Below, in pieces: positions 37,399 to 46,267 of a stretch of DNA of 64,000 nt (position 1 is the stretch's first letter; each line of letters starts with the position of its first letter). Origin of the DNA: Dawidia soli (GTDB taxonomy: Bacteria > Bacteroidota > Bacteroidia > Cytophagales > Cyclobacteriaceae); NCBI RefSeq assembly GCF_018598185.1, contig NZ_JAHESC010000023.1:58819-122818 (forward strand), read 5' to 3'. The notes under the pieces were generated by a model. That model saw only the letters and a program-made list of their open reading frames with translations. It was not told the origin of the DNA and ran no database searches. The translations under genes were made by a program, and so were the position numbers.

Positions 37399-38529
37399 AT
37401 GTTCACCGAATACTTCAACCGATTTTCCTGGCAGGATGTACAGGCGGACATCCGGGCAAAGACCGATGCCGATGTGCGGCGCGCTTTGCAGAAGGAACGG
37501 TGCGACCTGGAAGATTTTAAAGCGCTGGTATCACCGGCAGCGGCGCCGCACCTCGAGGCGATGGCACGTCTCAGCCGGACGCGTACGTTGAAACGCTTTG
37601 GCCGCACGATACAGATGTATGTGCCGCTATACCTCAGCAACGAGTGTCAGAACATCTGCACCTATTGCGCCTTCAGCCTCGATAACAAGATCAAACGCAA
37701 AACCCTGACAGACGCCGAGATCTTACAGGAGGTACAGGCTATTAAAGCCATGGGCTATGATCACATCCTGCTCGTAACAGGCGAGGCTAACCAGACGGTG
37801 GGCGTGCCATACCTGCAACATGCCATCCGGCTGGTGAGACCTTACTTCGCGCACATATCGTTGGAAGTGCAGCCGTTGGATCAAGCGGACTATGAAACCC
37901 TGATCGCAGAAGGGCTGCACACGGTGCTGGTATACCAGGAAACGTATCACACTGACCGGTATAAACACTACCATCCCAAGGGGAAGAAATCGAAGTTTCA
38001 ATACCGGCTCGAAACGCCCGACCGGCTGGGTAAGGCCGGGATACATAAAATTGGCGTAGGGGCATTGATCGGCCTGGAGGACTGGCGTGTCGATAGCTTC
38101 TTTACGGCGCTGCATGTTCAGTACCTGGAAAAGACGTATTGGCAGACAAAGTACTCGGTGTCGTTCCCCCGGTTGCGGCCGATCGAGGTCGGCAAGGCCG
38201 GCGAAAGCGAAGTGCGGGAGTTCCATAGTTACATGAGCGACCGCGAGCTGGTGCAACTCATCTGTGCTTACCGGCTGCTGAATGATACATTGGAAATATC
38301 GATCTCCACGCGGGAGCGGGAGGCGTTTCGTGATAACATTATCCCGTTAGGCATTACAAGCATGAGCGCGGGATCGAAGACGAATCCCGGCGGATATAGT
38401 GTGGAACCCGAGTCACTGGAGCAGTTTGAGGTTTCGGATGAGCGGTCTTCAAAGGAGATTGCTGCTATGATCCGGAAGCAGGGGTATGAACCCGTGTGGA
38501 AGGATTGGGATGTTGTATATGGTAGTTAG
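37399..38529 (+). CDS. thiH: 2-iminoacetate (dehydroglycine) synthase, radical SAM
   Basis: A 376-residue radical SAM enzyme that cleaves tyrosine to dehydroglycine and p-cresol. The CX3CX2C motif CQNICTYC (Cys83, 87, 90) binds the [4Fe-4S] cluster, with LVTGEANQTVGV and EVQPLDQADY downstream. Length is normal. It is the last gene of the thiamine operon; the next gene is convergent, 34 bases away, without an obvious terminator between. Confidence 0.95.
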   Translation: MFTEYFNRFSWQDVQADIRAKTDADVRRALQKERCDLEDFKALVSPAAAPHLEAMARLSRTRTLKRFGRTIQMYVPLYLSNECQNICTYCAFSLDNKIKRKTLTDAEILQEVQAIKAMGYDHILLVTGEANQTVGVPYLQHAIRLVRPYFAHISLEVQPLDQADYETLIAEGLHTVLVYQETYHTDRYKHYHPKGKKSKFQYRLETPDRLGKAGIHKIGVGALIGLEDWRVDSFFTALHVQYLEKTYWQTKYSVSFPRLRPIEVGKAGESEVREFHSYMSDRELVQLICAYRLLNDTLEISISTREREAFRDNIIPLGITSMSAGSKTNPGGYSVEPESLEQFEVSDERSSKEIAAMIRKQGYEPVWKDWDVVYGS

Positions 38530-38563
38530 TTAAGACTTGCGCCAGACGCTAACGCCTGCCATG

Positions 38564-39424
38564 CTAAGACTTCCTCCACCAATAGGCTACCAACAACACA
38601 AAGTTCGTCATAAAATTGACCGCGGCCAGATAGCGTGTTGACAGCGCTCTCATTACCGGGGATGTTTCCCGGAGATTCTTCAGACCGGCAAGGACCTGCT
38701 TTAAAGCCTTTTTCCGCAACCGCTTCTCCAACTGCTTTCTTTTATAATAAAAAAGTCGCTCGATGGCGATGACCTCCGGCACATTCCACAGCCGCGCATA
38801 TTCCCTACCCACAAACGTAAGGTGTTCGGTCGACAGGCCCAGCCGTTCAAAGTTGCGGATGCCATCGTTGAAGCGGATCAGGCCAAACTTCATGCGGTTG
38901 TTGTCGATCAGCGACAGCTCGTATCGACCGTCGTGCTGCCGGAAAAGTATATTTTCAAGGTTGTAGTCGATGTGGTAGACGCCGGTCTGGTGCAGTTGGT
39001 AGGTATGCCGGGCCAGTTGCAGAAGCAGGGGCCTGGCCTCTTCCAGCGGTGCTTCGCGTATCTTGTCAAGGGCGACAAAGTCCGTGTACTCCGAGACAAA
39101 ATACATGTCGGTGATCAGGCCGTCGCGGGTGATCTCGATGTAGGCGATTGGACGCGGGGTGGTAAAGCCCAGTTTCGTGAGGATGTGGGCGTTGTCAAAG
39201 GCGCGTTGCGCCTTGGAGGAAGCGAAATAGGTATACCGGATGCGGTTGGGCAGGTAAATGCGTTTAAAAGACTTGATGACCAGGTGAACACCGTGTACCG
39301 TATCTTCCTTGATAATATTCCGCTTGGCATGCAGCACGATTCCCCGATCTCCAAAGGTGTGGGGAATATTCTCGACGTACTCCTGTAGAAAGGAATACGC
39401 AGGATCAGTAATAATTCTCTTCAT
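38564..39424 (-). CDS. Kdo/WaaP-type lipopolysaccharide kinase-like protein
   Basis: A 286-residue protein-kinase-fold enzyme. VIKSF (Lys51) is the ATP-binding lysine, HIDYNLENILF (151-161) the catalytic loop with Asp153 and Asn158, and LIDNNRM (Asp174) replaces DFG; this pattern is that of Kdo/WaaP lipopolysaccharide kinases. The ATG at 39424 is chosen because homology starts there; the frame continues upstream to 39538. A heptosyltransferase-like gene is upstream on the same strand, so both may act on lipopolysaccharide core. The acceptor sugar is not known. Confidence 0.8.
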   Translation of the reverse strand: MKRIITDPAYSFLQEYVENIPHTFGDRGIVLHAKRNIIKEDTVHGVHLVIKSFKRIYLPNRIRYTYFASSKAQRAFDNAHILTKLGFTTPRPIAYIEITRDGLITDMYFVSEYTDFVALDKIREAPLEEARPLLLQLARHTYQLHQTGVYHIDYNLENILFRQHDGRYELSLIDNNRMKFGLIRFNDGIRNFERLGLSTEHLTFVGREYARLWNVPEVIAIERLFYYKRKQLEKRLRKKALKQVLAGLKNLRETSPVMRALSTRYLAAVNFMTNFVLLVAYWWRKS

Positions 39425-39628
39425 GGGTGTTAAGGGTATCGTCGAAGAGACCTCCCGAAATATTGTATACTTTTTCAAGCAAACGATTTCGGTTACAGTA
39501 TTCGACGGCTCTGTAAAACCAACGCGAACAAAAAGCAAAAGATTGCTTACAGCGGTCGCGAAATAATCATACCCGGGTAAAAAAGCGACGAAAGAGAAAA
39601 GATGATCTACGAACGTAGCGGGAGAGAC

Positions 39629-40678
39629 TTATGCTTGCTCCAAAATATCCCGGATGGTGCGGATCCAGCGGTCGGGATCGGAGTGACGGGTGTCGATGCC
39701 GAGGCTGCGATGCCCGTAAGGCTGGTATGCCCCCGGATCGGTGATGGAAAACAACCCAACGGTAGGTGCATGCGACGATGTGGCCAGGTGCATAATACCG
39801 CTGTCGGCGCCAATGAAAACGGCGGTGGCAGCAATGAACGCCGCGATCGCGCGGATATCTTTACTATAGAAGGTCGGCGCCTGGAAAGAAAGCATCGAGA
39901 TATTTTCGATGGGTAGGACCTCGACAATGTTATAGTGGGGGAACTCAGCCTTTAGTCGGGTGTAGAAGGTTGTCCACCAGTCAGATGAATAGCATTTGTC
40001 GCCGGTGGCGTAGGTATACACGCTGATGGCTTTTCGGTCGTTGCCCGTTAGCTGATGCAGGAGTGTTTGCCCGGCAGCCCGTTCGGCCGCGGTTAACCGA
40101 AGGTCCAGGGGCGGCGTGTCGGCTGTGCGCGGGGGGATACCCCAGGCCGCCAGGTGGTTTCGGAATTGGTATACCGGGTACCGGGCAATATGCTGGTGGC
40201 CGGTCAGCCCGGGGTCGATCGTCGTTTCGTCTCCAAAGATCTTATAGGGCGCGGTGGAGAATTTCGTCGCCAGTCTCCCGGAAGAGGAACCTTTTACGAC
40301 ATTTATTACCAGGTCGTACCGCGTACGCTTTAAGGACACCCACACGCGCAGGTAGCGCAGTAGCTCTTTAAACGGTTTCTTGGGCAGGGAAATGATACGG
40401 TCGATATTGTCGTAGCCCTGAAAGATCACGGGGGCTACACCGCCTTTTACCAGCAGGTCGATGCGGCAACCGGGAAAGACGGCGGTCACTTCTTGTAGTA
40501 GCGGGGTGATCAACAGCAAGTTGCCGAGGCGGTGGTTGGGACGGCAGATAAGCACGCGTTGAACAACGATCGGGTCGCGGGGCGTCCCGGCAGGAAGGTT
40601 GTTTGACCGGCCGATGCCACGGGTAAGGCTGCGCATCAGGCTTCTCCGGAAGGAGTTGATTTTCTTAGAAACGCTCAT
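39629..40678 (-). CDS. Glycosyltransferase family 9 (heptosyltransferase-like) protein
   Basis: A 349-residue GT-B enzyme. RVLICRPNHRLGNLLLITPLLQEV, with the family Arg-x-x-x-x-Gly-Asn/Asp-x-Leu pattern, is the GT9 N-terminal signature; FIGADSGIMHLATSSHAPTVGLFS is the donor-binding C-terminal motif. It probably extends a lipopolysaccharide core or similar glycan. The ATG at 40678 is taken as start (MSVSKK); the frame is open to 40732. A kinase-like gene follows 204 bases downstream. Confidence 0.85.
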   Translation of the reverse strand: MSVSKKINSFRRSLMRSLTRGIGRSNNLPAGTPRDPIVVQRVLICRPNHRLGNLLLITPLLQEVTAVFPGCRIDLLVKGGVAPVIFQGYDNIDRIISLPKKPFKELLRYLRVWVSLKRTRYDLVINVVKGSSSGRLATKFSTAPYKIFGDETTIDPGLTGHQHIARYPVYQFRNHLAAWGIPPRTADTPPLDLRLTAAERAAGQTLLHQLTGNDRKAISVYTYATGDKCYSSDWWTTFYTRLKAEFPHYNIVEVLPIENISMLSFQAPTFYSKDIRAIAAFIAATAVFIGADSGIMHLATSSHAPTVGLFSITDPGAYQPYGHRSLGIDTRHSDPDRWIRTIRDILEQA

Positions 40679-40739
40679 GGACGAGGATGAAAAGCGAAAT
40701 GTAACGACTGTGCTGACATAAACGTTTTTCAAGCGTGCT

Positions 40740-40862
40740 TATTTTATCAGCGCCTGTGTGGTCACCGTGGCATGTATTAGGGCAGTTGTCATTCACCAGG
40801 ATGATCTCAAAGGTGCTGGTGATTTTTCCAGTGTTGACGATGCGATAAACTGATATGGTCAA
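40740..40862 (-). pseudogene. Remnant of a family 2 glycosyltransferase gene
   Basis: On the minus strand this intergenic stretch reads TISVYRIVNTGKITS, then TFEIILVNDNCPNT. FEIILVND followed by Cys-Pro is the Asp-containing nucleotide-binding strand of GT2 enzymes (usual form FEIILVNDcSPDNSW), and ISV-VYR matches the family N-terminus, but about 30-35 residues normally between the two are reduced to about 10, and the frame then diverges. The best reading is an internally deleted, decayed 5' fragment upstream of the GT9 gene. Chance similarity is possible but unlikely for the full motif. Confidence 0.5.
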
Positions 40863-40943
40863 AATACCCGAAACTGAAACTGTTTTTTCTGCGTATTAAA
40901 AGCAAGTTTTGACCATTCTTTACACGTATTTAACCACACCGCT

Positions 40944-41864
40944 TTGAAAAGAGATCTACTGTTTGCGTACCTGGCCCTTGTAGCGATCTGTATTATCTGG
41001 GGAACTACCTTTTTGGCCATGCGGATGGCGGTCGTTGATTTCCCGCCGTTCCTGTTCACCGTTATCCGGCAGATCACGGCCGGGTCGATCCTCGTTGTCT
41101 TTATGCTGACCATTGGAAAGGTGAAAGTGCCGAATAAGCGTTACATTCTTCGCCAGGCGTTGGCGGGCTTCCTCATGATCTCGGTCGGCAACGGCTTTGT
41201 GGCGTGGGCGGAAGTGCACATCCCCAGCGGTATTGCCGCGGTGATCTGCTCATTCATGCCGGTGGTGGTGATCCTGTTGAACATGGCGATCCAAAAAGAC
41301 GAGCGCCCGACGATGCCGATCATGCTGGGTGTTGCCCTGGGTGCCGTGGGGATTGCCTTGATCTTCGGTGAGCACTTAAGCGACTTTGCCCGCCCGGAGT
41401 ATGTCATGGGCATTGTGATGACACTGACGGCCGTGATGTCGTGGGCGACGGGCATGATCTGGATGAAGAAGCACAGCGCCGACAGCAATCCGTTTTTGAA
41501 TGCGGGCTTGCAGATGCTCTTCGGGGGACTGTGGCTGATCCCGTTCTCGCTGCTCTTTGATGATTTGCACGCCATACCGTGGACGGCCAAGACGTTGCTG
41601 CCGCTGGCATACCTGATCGTGTTCGGCTCGGTGATCGCGTATACCTGCTACTCCTACGCATTGCGTAAGCTTCCGGTAACGATCGTATCGCTCTATGCCT
41701 ATGTAAACCCGCTGGTGGCGGTGGTGCTGGGATGGCTGGTGCTGGACGAGAAGCTCAATACCCGCATGGGCATCGCCATCCTGCTGACCATCGCGGGCAT
41801 CTATATCGTGAACCGCGGGTATCAGCTGCGCAATGCGTGGAAGGCACAGCTCTCGCATGATTAA
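40944..41864 (+). CDS. EamA-family (DMT superfamily) transporter
   Basis: A 306-residue inner-membrane protein with ten predicted membrane segments in two EamA repeats (IIWGTTFLAMRMAVVDFPP in the first, YAYVNPLVAVVLGWLVLDE in the second). Relatives export amino acids or metabolites; the substrate is unknown. The start appears to be TTG at 40944 (MKRDLLFAYL): no in-frame ATG or GTG lies upstream, and the next ATG falls inside the first membrane segment. Confidence 0.9.
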   Translation: MKRDLLFAYLALVAICIIWGTTFLAMRMAVVDFPPFLFTVIRQITAGSILVVFMLTIGKVKVPNKRYILRQALAGFLMISVGNGFVAWAEVHIPSGIAAVICSFMPVVVILLNMAIQKDERPTMPIMLGVALGAVGIALIFGEHLSDFARPEYVMGIVMTLTAVMSWATGMIWMKKHSADSNPFLNAGLQMLFGGLWLIPFSLLFDDLHAIPWTAKTLLPLAYLIVFGSVIAYTCYSYALRKLPVTIVSLYAYVNPLVAVVLGWLVLDEKLNTRMGIAILLTIAGIYIVNRGYQLRNAWKAQLSHD

Positions 41865-41885
41865 AGGTGCTATCTTTATAGAAGT

Positions 41886-42407
41886 ATGGAAGAAGAATTT
41901 GTGATCCAGACGGTGGGGCGCGATGCGTTGCCGGTGCTGCGTGAGCTTGCCATCAAGACCTTTGAAGATACATTCCGCGAACACAACACAGCGGAAGACA
42001 TGGCGCTTTACCGCGAGCGGAACTTTGGTTTGCAAAAGCTGGAGATGGAATGGCAGGAAGAAGGCACTGTTTTTTTCCTGGCTTATGCGGGGACAGCGGC
42101 GGTAGGCTATGCTAAGGTGCGCAAGGGCGAGCCGCTGGAGGCGCTTCACTCCGAAGTGGCCCTGGAGATCGAGCGCATTTATGTGCACCAGGATTACCTG
42201 GGGCGACAGGTAGGCAAGATCCTGCTGCAAGCGTGTCTGCACCATGCACGCAAAGCCGGCTACCGAACGGTATGGCTGGGTGTATGGGAACACAACACCC
42301 GCGCGCAGGCCTTCTATAAAAAGTTCGGCTTCGAGCGGTTCAGCGAGCATGCCTTTGTGCTGGGAGACGACGTGCAGACCGACTGGCTTATGAAAAAAAC
42401 GCTTTGA
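41886..42407 (+). CDS. GNAT-family N-acetyltransferase
   Basis: A 173-residue acetyltransferase. EIERIYVHQDYLGRQVGKIL contains the acetyl-CoA pyrophosphate loop (Arg/Gln-x-x-Gly-x-Gly/Ala type, here GRQVGK), followed by VWLGVWEHNTRAQAFYKKFGFER, the C-terminal motif B of the fold. It resembles the streptothricin/spermidine-type members, but the substrate is not predictable. It starts 21 bases after the EamA gene and may be cotranscribed with it. Confidence 0.87.
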   Translation: MEEEFVIQTVGRDALPVLRELAIKTFEDTFREHNTAEDMALYRERNFGLQKLEMEWQEEGTVFFLAYAGTAAVGYAKVRKGEPLEALHSEVALEIERIYVHQDYLGRQVGKILLQACLHHARKAGYRTVWLGVWEHNTRAQAFYKKFGFERFSEHAFVLGDDVQTDWLMKKTL

Positions 42408-42449
42408 CCCTATAAACATCCACCAGACCTTAGACCTATTCTTATTTAT

Positions 42450-42947
42450 ATGAAGTTCCGAGATGCCATGTTGCAAGACCTGCCGCAGATCGTAGCGATC
42501 TACAACACGACGGTGCCGGGCAGAATGGTGACAGCCGACACTGAGCCGGTGACTGTTGAAAGCCGCGTGAAGTGGTTTGAAGAGTTTACACCCGACCGCC
42601 GCCCCCTGTGGATCGTAGAAGATGACGCCGGCACGACACTCGGCTGGGTCAGCATCAAATCGTTCTACGGTCGTCCGGCCTACAACGGCACCACCGAGAT
42701 CGCCATCTACCTCGACCCCGCCGCGCGTGGCAAGGGGTATGGCAAGAAGATTTTAGAAGAGGCGACTATCCGGTGCCGCGCCCTGGGGGTGAGCACGCTG
42801 CTGGGGTTCATCTTCGCGCACAACGCGCCAAGCCTTCGGTTGTTTGAAGGCGCGGGCTTTGCACAGTGGGGGTTGTTCCCCGACGTCGCCGTGCTTGACG
42901 GGGTGCAGCGAAGCCTCGCCATTCTCGGAAAACGTATCGATACGTAA
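42450..42947 (+). CDS. GNAT-family N-acetyltransferase, phosphinothricin acetyltransferase-like
   Basis: A 165-residue GNAT. FRDAMLQDLPQIVAIYNTTV at the N-terminus, VSIKSFYGRPAYNGTTEIAIYL and RGKGYGKKIL (acetyl-CoA loop) are typical of the phosphinothricin/methionine-sulfone acetyltransferase group. Members acetylate amino-acid analogues. It follows another GNAT gene by 42 bases; the two are not close in sequence. Confidence 0.85.
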   Translation: MKFRDAMLQDLPQIVAIYNTTVPGRMVTADTEPVTVESRVKWFEEFTPDRRPLWIVEDDAGTTLGWVSIKSFYGRPAYNGTTEIAIYLDPAARGKGYGKKILEEATIRCRALGVSTLLGFIFAHNAPSLRLFEGAGFAQWGLFPDVAVLDGVQRSLAILGKRIDT

Positions 42948-43052
42948 CCCCGGATCTATACTTTGACGGCTTCGGCCGAAAGACATCAACTGTGGCGTAT
43001 ACTTCCACGGACGATCCTGTATTGTCAACATAAAACCATAACCAGACCCGCC

Positions 43053-43628
43053 ATGAAAAAAGTTACCATTGTTGCCTTTGAAAAGTTCACCGACATCGAC
43101 GTGCACCTGCCCTGGGACCTGTTCAACCGCGTGCGTTTCGTCGATCCCGCATGGAGTGTTCGCATTGTGGGTACGGAAAAGATCCATACTTCCGTCACCG
43201 GCATGCCGCTGAAGACACACGGTACGATCGAGGAATGTGCCGACGCCGATGTCGTATTCTTCGCCAGTGGTGCGGGTACACGCGCGTTGATCAAAGACGA
43301 ACAATACCTGAAGCGATTCAACCTCGATCCGTCGCGGCAGATCATCTGCTCGATGTGCTCGGGTGCGTTGATCCTGGCCGCCCTGGGACTGCTGGACGGT
43401 ATTACGGCGACCACCTACCCCACGGCAGTCGAAGAGTTGCGATCGATGGGGGTGACGGTAGAAGATAAAGCCCTGGTCGTACACGGCAACATCGCTACTG
43501 CCGCCGGATGTCTGGCTGCGCTGGACCTGGTGGGATGGATCGTCGAGCGGCTGGTGGGATCTGTGGCAAAAGAAGAAGTGCTGGCCTCTGTACAGCCGGC
43601 AGGGAAAGGACTGGTATGTATATATTAA
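43053..43628 (+). CDS. DJ-1/PfpI-family protein
   Basis: A 191-residue protein of the glutamine amidotransferase-like fold. The nucleophile elbow is Cys102 in IICSMCSGALILAALGLLDG, preceded by VVFFASGAGTRAL. YPTAVEELRSMG follows, as in isonitrile-hydratase-like and transcription-factor-type DJ-1 proteins. Function is uncertain (chaperone, glyoxalase or hydratase). The ATG at 43053 starts the first beta strand; the frame is open from 42963. It is followed by a PLP decarboxylase gene after 22 bases. Confidence 0.85.
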   Translation: MKKVTIVAFEKFTDIDVHLPWDLFNRVRFVDPAWSVRIVGTEKIHTSVTGMPLKTHGTIEECADADVVFFASGAGTRALIKDEQYLKRFNLDPSRQIICSMCSGALILAALGLLDGITATTYPTAVEELRSMGVTVEDKALVVHGNIATAAGCLAALDLVGWIVERLVGSVAKEEVLASVQPAGKGLVCIY

Positions 43629-43650
43629 TCACCGCTAACGCGATCGGACT

Positions 43651-45057
43651 ATGAATGCAGTATTACGAAGCGACAAAGAAGCCATCACCGCCATCCTGCA
43701 ACAGGTGGGAAGACTGGCTGATGAGCATTTCCACCCTACCGAGCCGGCGCCACCATCGCGCTATGTGCCCGACGATGCCTTTGCCGACCTGCCCGCCGAG
43801 GGGTGGGGTGCATTGGATGTGCTGGTACAATTCCGCGAGCGGTATGCGCCACGCATGGCGAACAGCGCGGGGCCCCGCTACTTCGGTTTTGTTACCGGGG
43901 GCTCGACGCCCGCGTCACTGGCGGGCGACTGGCTGGTGAGTGTTTATGACCAGGTCATGTCGGGCAGCACCGACTCGGTGGCTCATTTCCTGGAGCGCCA
44001 AACGCTACACTTCCTCAAGCAGCTCTTTGGTCTCGACATGGCGTATACCGGCACGTTTGTGACGGGGGCCACGATGTCCAACTTTGTGAGCCTGGCGTCG
44101 GCACGTCAGTGGATCGGCGAGCAGCACGGCGTAAACCTGAGTGAAGACGGCCTGTATGGCATGCCGCCCATGCGGGTACTCAGTGCAACACCGCACTCCA
44201 GCATTTTGAAAAGCCTTTCCATGCTGGGCGTGGGGCGCACGTCGTGGGTGAAGGTCGATACGCTGCCCGGCCGCGAGGCGATCGATGTACGGGCGCTGGA
44301 GGCTGCGCTGGCGCAGGCATCCGGACCGGTGGTGGTCGTGGCCAATGCAGGTACTGTCAATACCGTAGACTTTGACGATCTGCAGACCATCGGTGCCCTG
44401 AAACAGAAATATAACTTCTGGCTACACGTAGACGCTGCCTTTGGCGGTTTTGCCGCGTGCTCGCCGCAACATCAACACCTGATGCAGGGCATTAACCTGG
44501 CCGATAGTGTAACGATCGATGCGCATAAATGGCTGAATGTACCATACGATGCGGCCATGCAATTCACCCGTCATAAAAGCATCCAGGTAAAGGTGTTCCA
44601 GAACCAGGCGGCCTACCTGGGAGATCCGGCGCTGATGCCCGATTCCATGCATGTAACACCGGAGAATTCCAGGCGGTTTCGCGCCCTGCCGTCGTGGTTT
44701 ACGCTGATGGCGTATGGCCGCAACGGTTACCGGGAGATCGTCGAGCGCAACTGCGCTGTAGCGCACGGCCTGGGCGAACGCCTGGAGCGCTCGGACGAGT
44801 TTCGCCTGCTGGCGCCGGTGCGGATGAATGTAGTATGTTTTTCTTTCCGCGGCGAAACTACCCTGGACGAGATCCGGGCGTTTCTCGATGCCGTTCGCGA
44901 CGACGGACGTGTTTTCTTTACGCCTACCGTGTACAAAGGTACGCCGGCCATACGCGCGGCGATCTCTAACTGGCAGACGGGCGAGGCCGACGGAAAGCTC
45001 GCTTTTGATGTGCTGCTGGCGGTGTATCGGGCGCATGCGCTAAAAATATCCGTATAA
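43651..45057 (+). CDS. PLP-dependent decarboxylase of the aromatic amino acid decarboxylase family
   Basis: A 468-residue group II decarboxylase. TPHSSILKSLSMLG (His182 stacks on PLP), NAGTVNTVDFDDL, HVDAAFGGFAAC and the PLP lysine Lys293 in DAHKWLNVPYD are all present. Substrates in the family include DOPA, tryptophan, tyrosine, glutamate and 2,4-diaminobutyrate; I cannot choose among them. The length is normal. It may form an operon with the DJ-1 gene 22 bases upstream. Confidence 0.88.
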   Translation: MNAVLRSDKEAITAILQQVGRLADEHFHPTEPAPPSRYVPDDAFADLPAEGWGALDVLVQFRERYAPRMANSAGPRYFGFVTGGSTPASLAGDWLVSVYDQVMSGSTDSVAHFLERQTLHFLKQLFGLDMAYTGTFVTGATMSNFVSLASARQWIGEQHGVNLSEDGLYGMPPMRVLSATPHSSILKSLSMLGVGRTSWVKVDTLPGREAIDVRALEAALAQASGPVVVVANAGTVNTVDFDDLQTIGALKQKYNFWLHVDAAFGGFAACSPQHQHLMQGINLADSVTIDAHKWLNVPYDAAMQFTRHKSIQVKVFQNQAAYLGDPALMPDSMHVTPENSRRFRALPSWFTLMAYGRNGYREIVERNCAVAHGLGERLERSDEFRLLAPVRMNVVCFSFRGETTLDEIRAFLDAVRDDGRVFFTPTVYKGTPAIRAAISNWQTGEADGKLAFDVLLAVYRAHALKISV

Positions 45058-45112
45058 ACCATGCTTATTAGACAGATAATTATGAAATTTCCACCTCATA
45101 ACCCATAGAACT

Positions 45113-46189
45113 ATGACGACCTTGACGACTTCTATTCCTGTGCAGCGTGTTTCGAAATCGAGAATCAAAGAAGTTGATTTCAACAACCTGGAATTTGGTA
45201 AATACATTGCAGATCACATGATCGTAGCCGACTTCAAAGACGGCAAGTGGCATGAGCCCACGATCGTGCCATACGGCGACATGCTCATGAGCCCTGCGAT
45301 GCTCTCCCTGCACTACGGCCAGGCGGTCTTTGAAGGAATGAAGGCGTTTTGGACCAGCGATAAGAACATCAATATCTTCCGTCCGGCGCGCCACGCGCAG
45401 CGGTTCAACCGCTCGCTGAACCGCATGTGCATGCCGGAAGTACCCGAAGAGATGTTTGTACAGTCGCTGCATGCGTTGATCGAGCTCGACAAGGATTGGA
45501 TCCCCACCAGCGAGGGCTCGTCGTTCTATATCCGTCCGTTCATGTTTGCGTATGAAGCGCGCCTGGGCGTTAAAGTGGCGGATCACTTTAAGTTTATCAT
45601 CATCAATAGTCCCGTGGCGGCATACCAGGCCAAACCTTACCGCCTGAAAGTAGAAGACCACTATGTGCGTACCGCCGAAGGGGGTACCGGTTTTGCGAAA
45701 TGCGCCGGTAACTATGGCGGTGCCTTTTACCCGACACAGATCGCCCGCGAAGAAGGCTTTGATCAGATCTTGTGGACGGACCACAAAGAACATAAGTATA
45801 TCGACGAGGTAGGCATGATGAACGTGATGTTCGTGATCAACGGTACGCTCGTGACGCCGCAGCTTAATACGGCCATCCTGGACGGCATTACCCGCGACAC
45901 GATCCTGACGCTGGCCAAAGATATGGGGATGAAGATCGAGGAGCGCCGCGTGAGCATCGACGAGATCGAAGCGGGTCTGAAGAGCGGTGCAGTGACCGAA
46001 GCGTTCGGTACCGGTACAGCGGCCGTGGTAGCGCCCATTGCGCTGATCAACATCAAAGGGCAGGACCTGGCCGTTCCCGAGGCGGGTCCGTCGAGCTTCC
46101 AGCTGCGTGTAAAAGAAAAGCTCAACAACATTCGCATGGGCAAGGAGGCGGATACACACCAGTGGAATTACATCATCCCCGTACGCTGA
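45113..46189 (+). CDS. ilvE: Branched-chain amino acid aminotransferase
   Basis: A 358-residue class IV aminotransferase that makes leucine, isoleucine and valine from their keto acids (and the reverse). YGQAVFEGMKAFWTSD, RPFMFAYEARLGVK, the PLP Lys196 in GGTGFAKCAGNYGGAF, and EAFGTGTAAVVAPI are diagnostic of the BCAT-type branch. It supplies the last step for the leu operon at the start of the window but is ~42 kb away. A terminator follows. Confidence 0.95.
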   Translation: MTTLTTSIPVQRVSKSRIKEVDFNNLEFGKYIADHMIVADFKDGKWHEPTIVPYGDMLMSPAMLSLHYGQAVFEGMKAFWTSDKNINIFRPARHAQRFNRSLNRMCMPEVPEEMFVQSLHALIELDKDWIPTSEGSSFYIRPFMFAYEARLGVKVADHFKFIIINSPVAAYQAKPYRLKVEDHYVRTAEGGTGFAKCAGNYGGAFYPTQIAREEGFDQILWTDHKEHKYIDEVGMMNVMFVINGTLVTPQLNTAILDGITRDTILTLAKDMGMKIEERRVSIDEIEAGLKSGAVTEAFGTGTAAVVAPIALINIKGQDLAVPEAGPSSFQLRVKEKLNNIRMGKEADTHQWNYIIPVR

Positions 46190-46212
46190 TAACTTTTTGC
46201 GGTATAACAACG

Positions 46213-46259
46213 TATCACTACCTGACCGGCATCGGTCGCTTGGGTAGTGATATTTTTTT
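46213..46259 (+). terminator. Terminator after ilvE
   Basis: TATCACTACC (46213-46222) pairs with GGTAGTGATA (46243-46252), with an inner stem GACCG/CGGTC around GCAT, then TTTTTTT. A two-tier hairpin, well formed. Confidence 0.88.
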
Positions 46260-46267
46260 GATGCTAT

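Noticed and set aside
40679..40732. Upstream start for the GT9 gene (frame open to 40732)
   Set aside because: The added residues are serine-rich without family similarity, and the frame runs up to the GT2 remnant.
43651..45057. Assignment of the PLP decarboxylase to glutamate or DOPA
   Set aside because: The conserved motifs are shared across the group II family, and no neighbouring transporter or pathway gene fixes the substrate.
45080..46210. 376-codon open frame on the minus strand over ilvE
   Set aside because: Entirely covered by ilvE on the other strand, with no recognisable domain.
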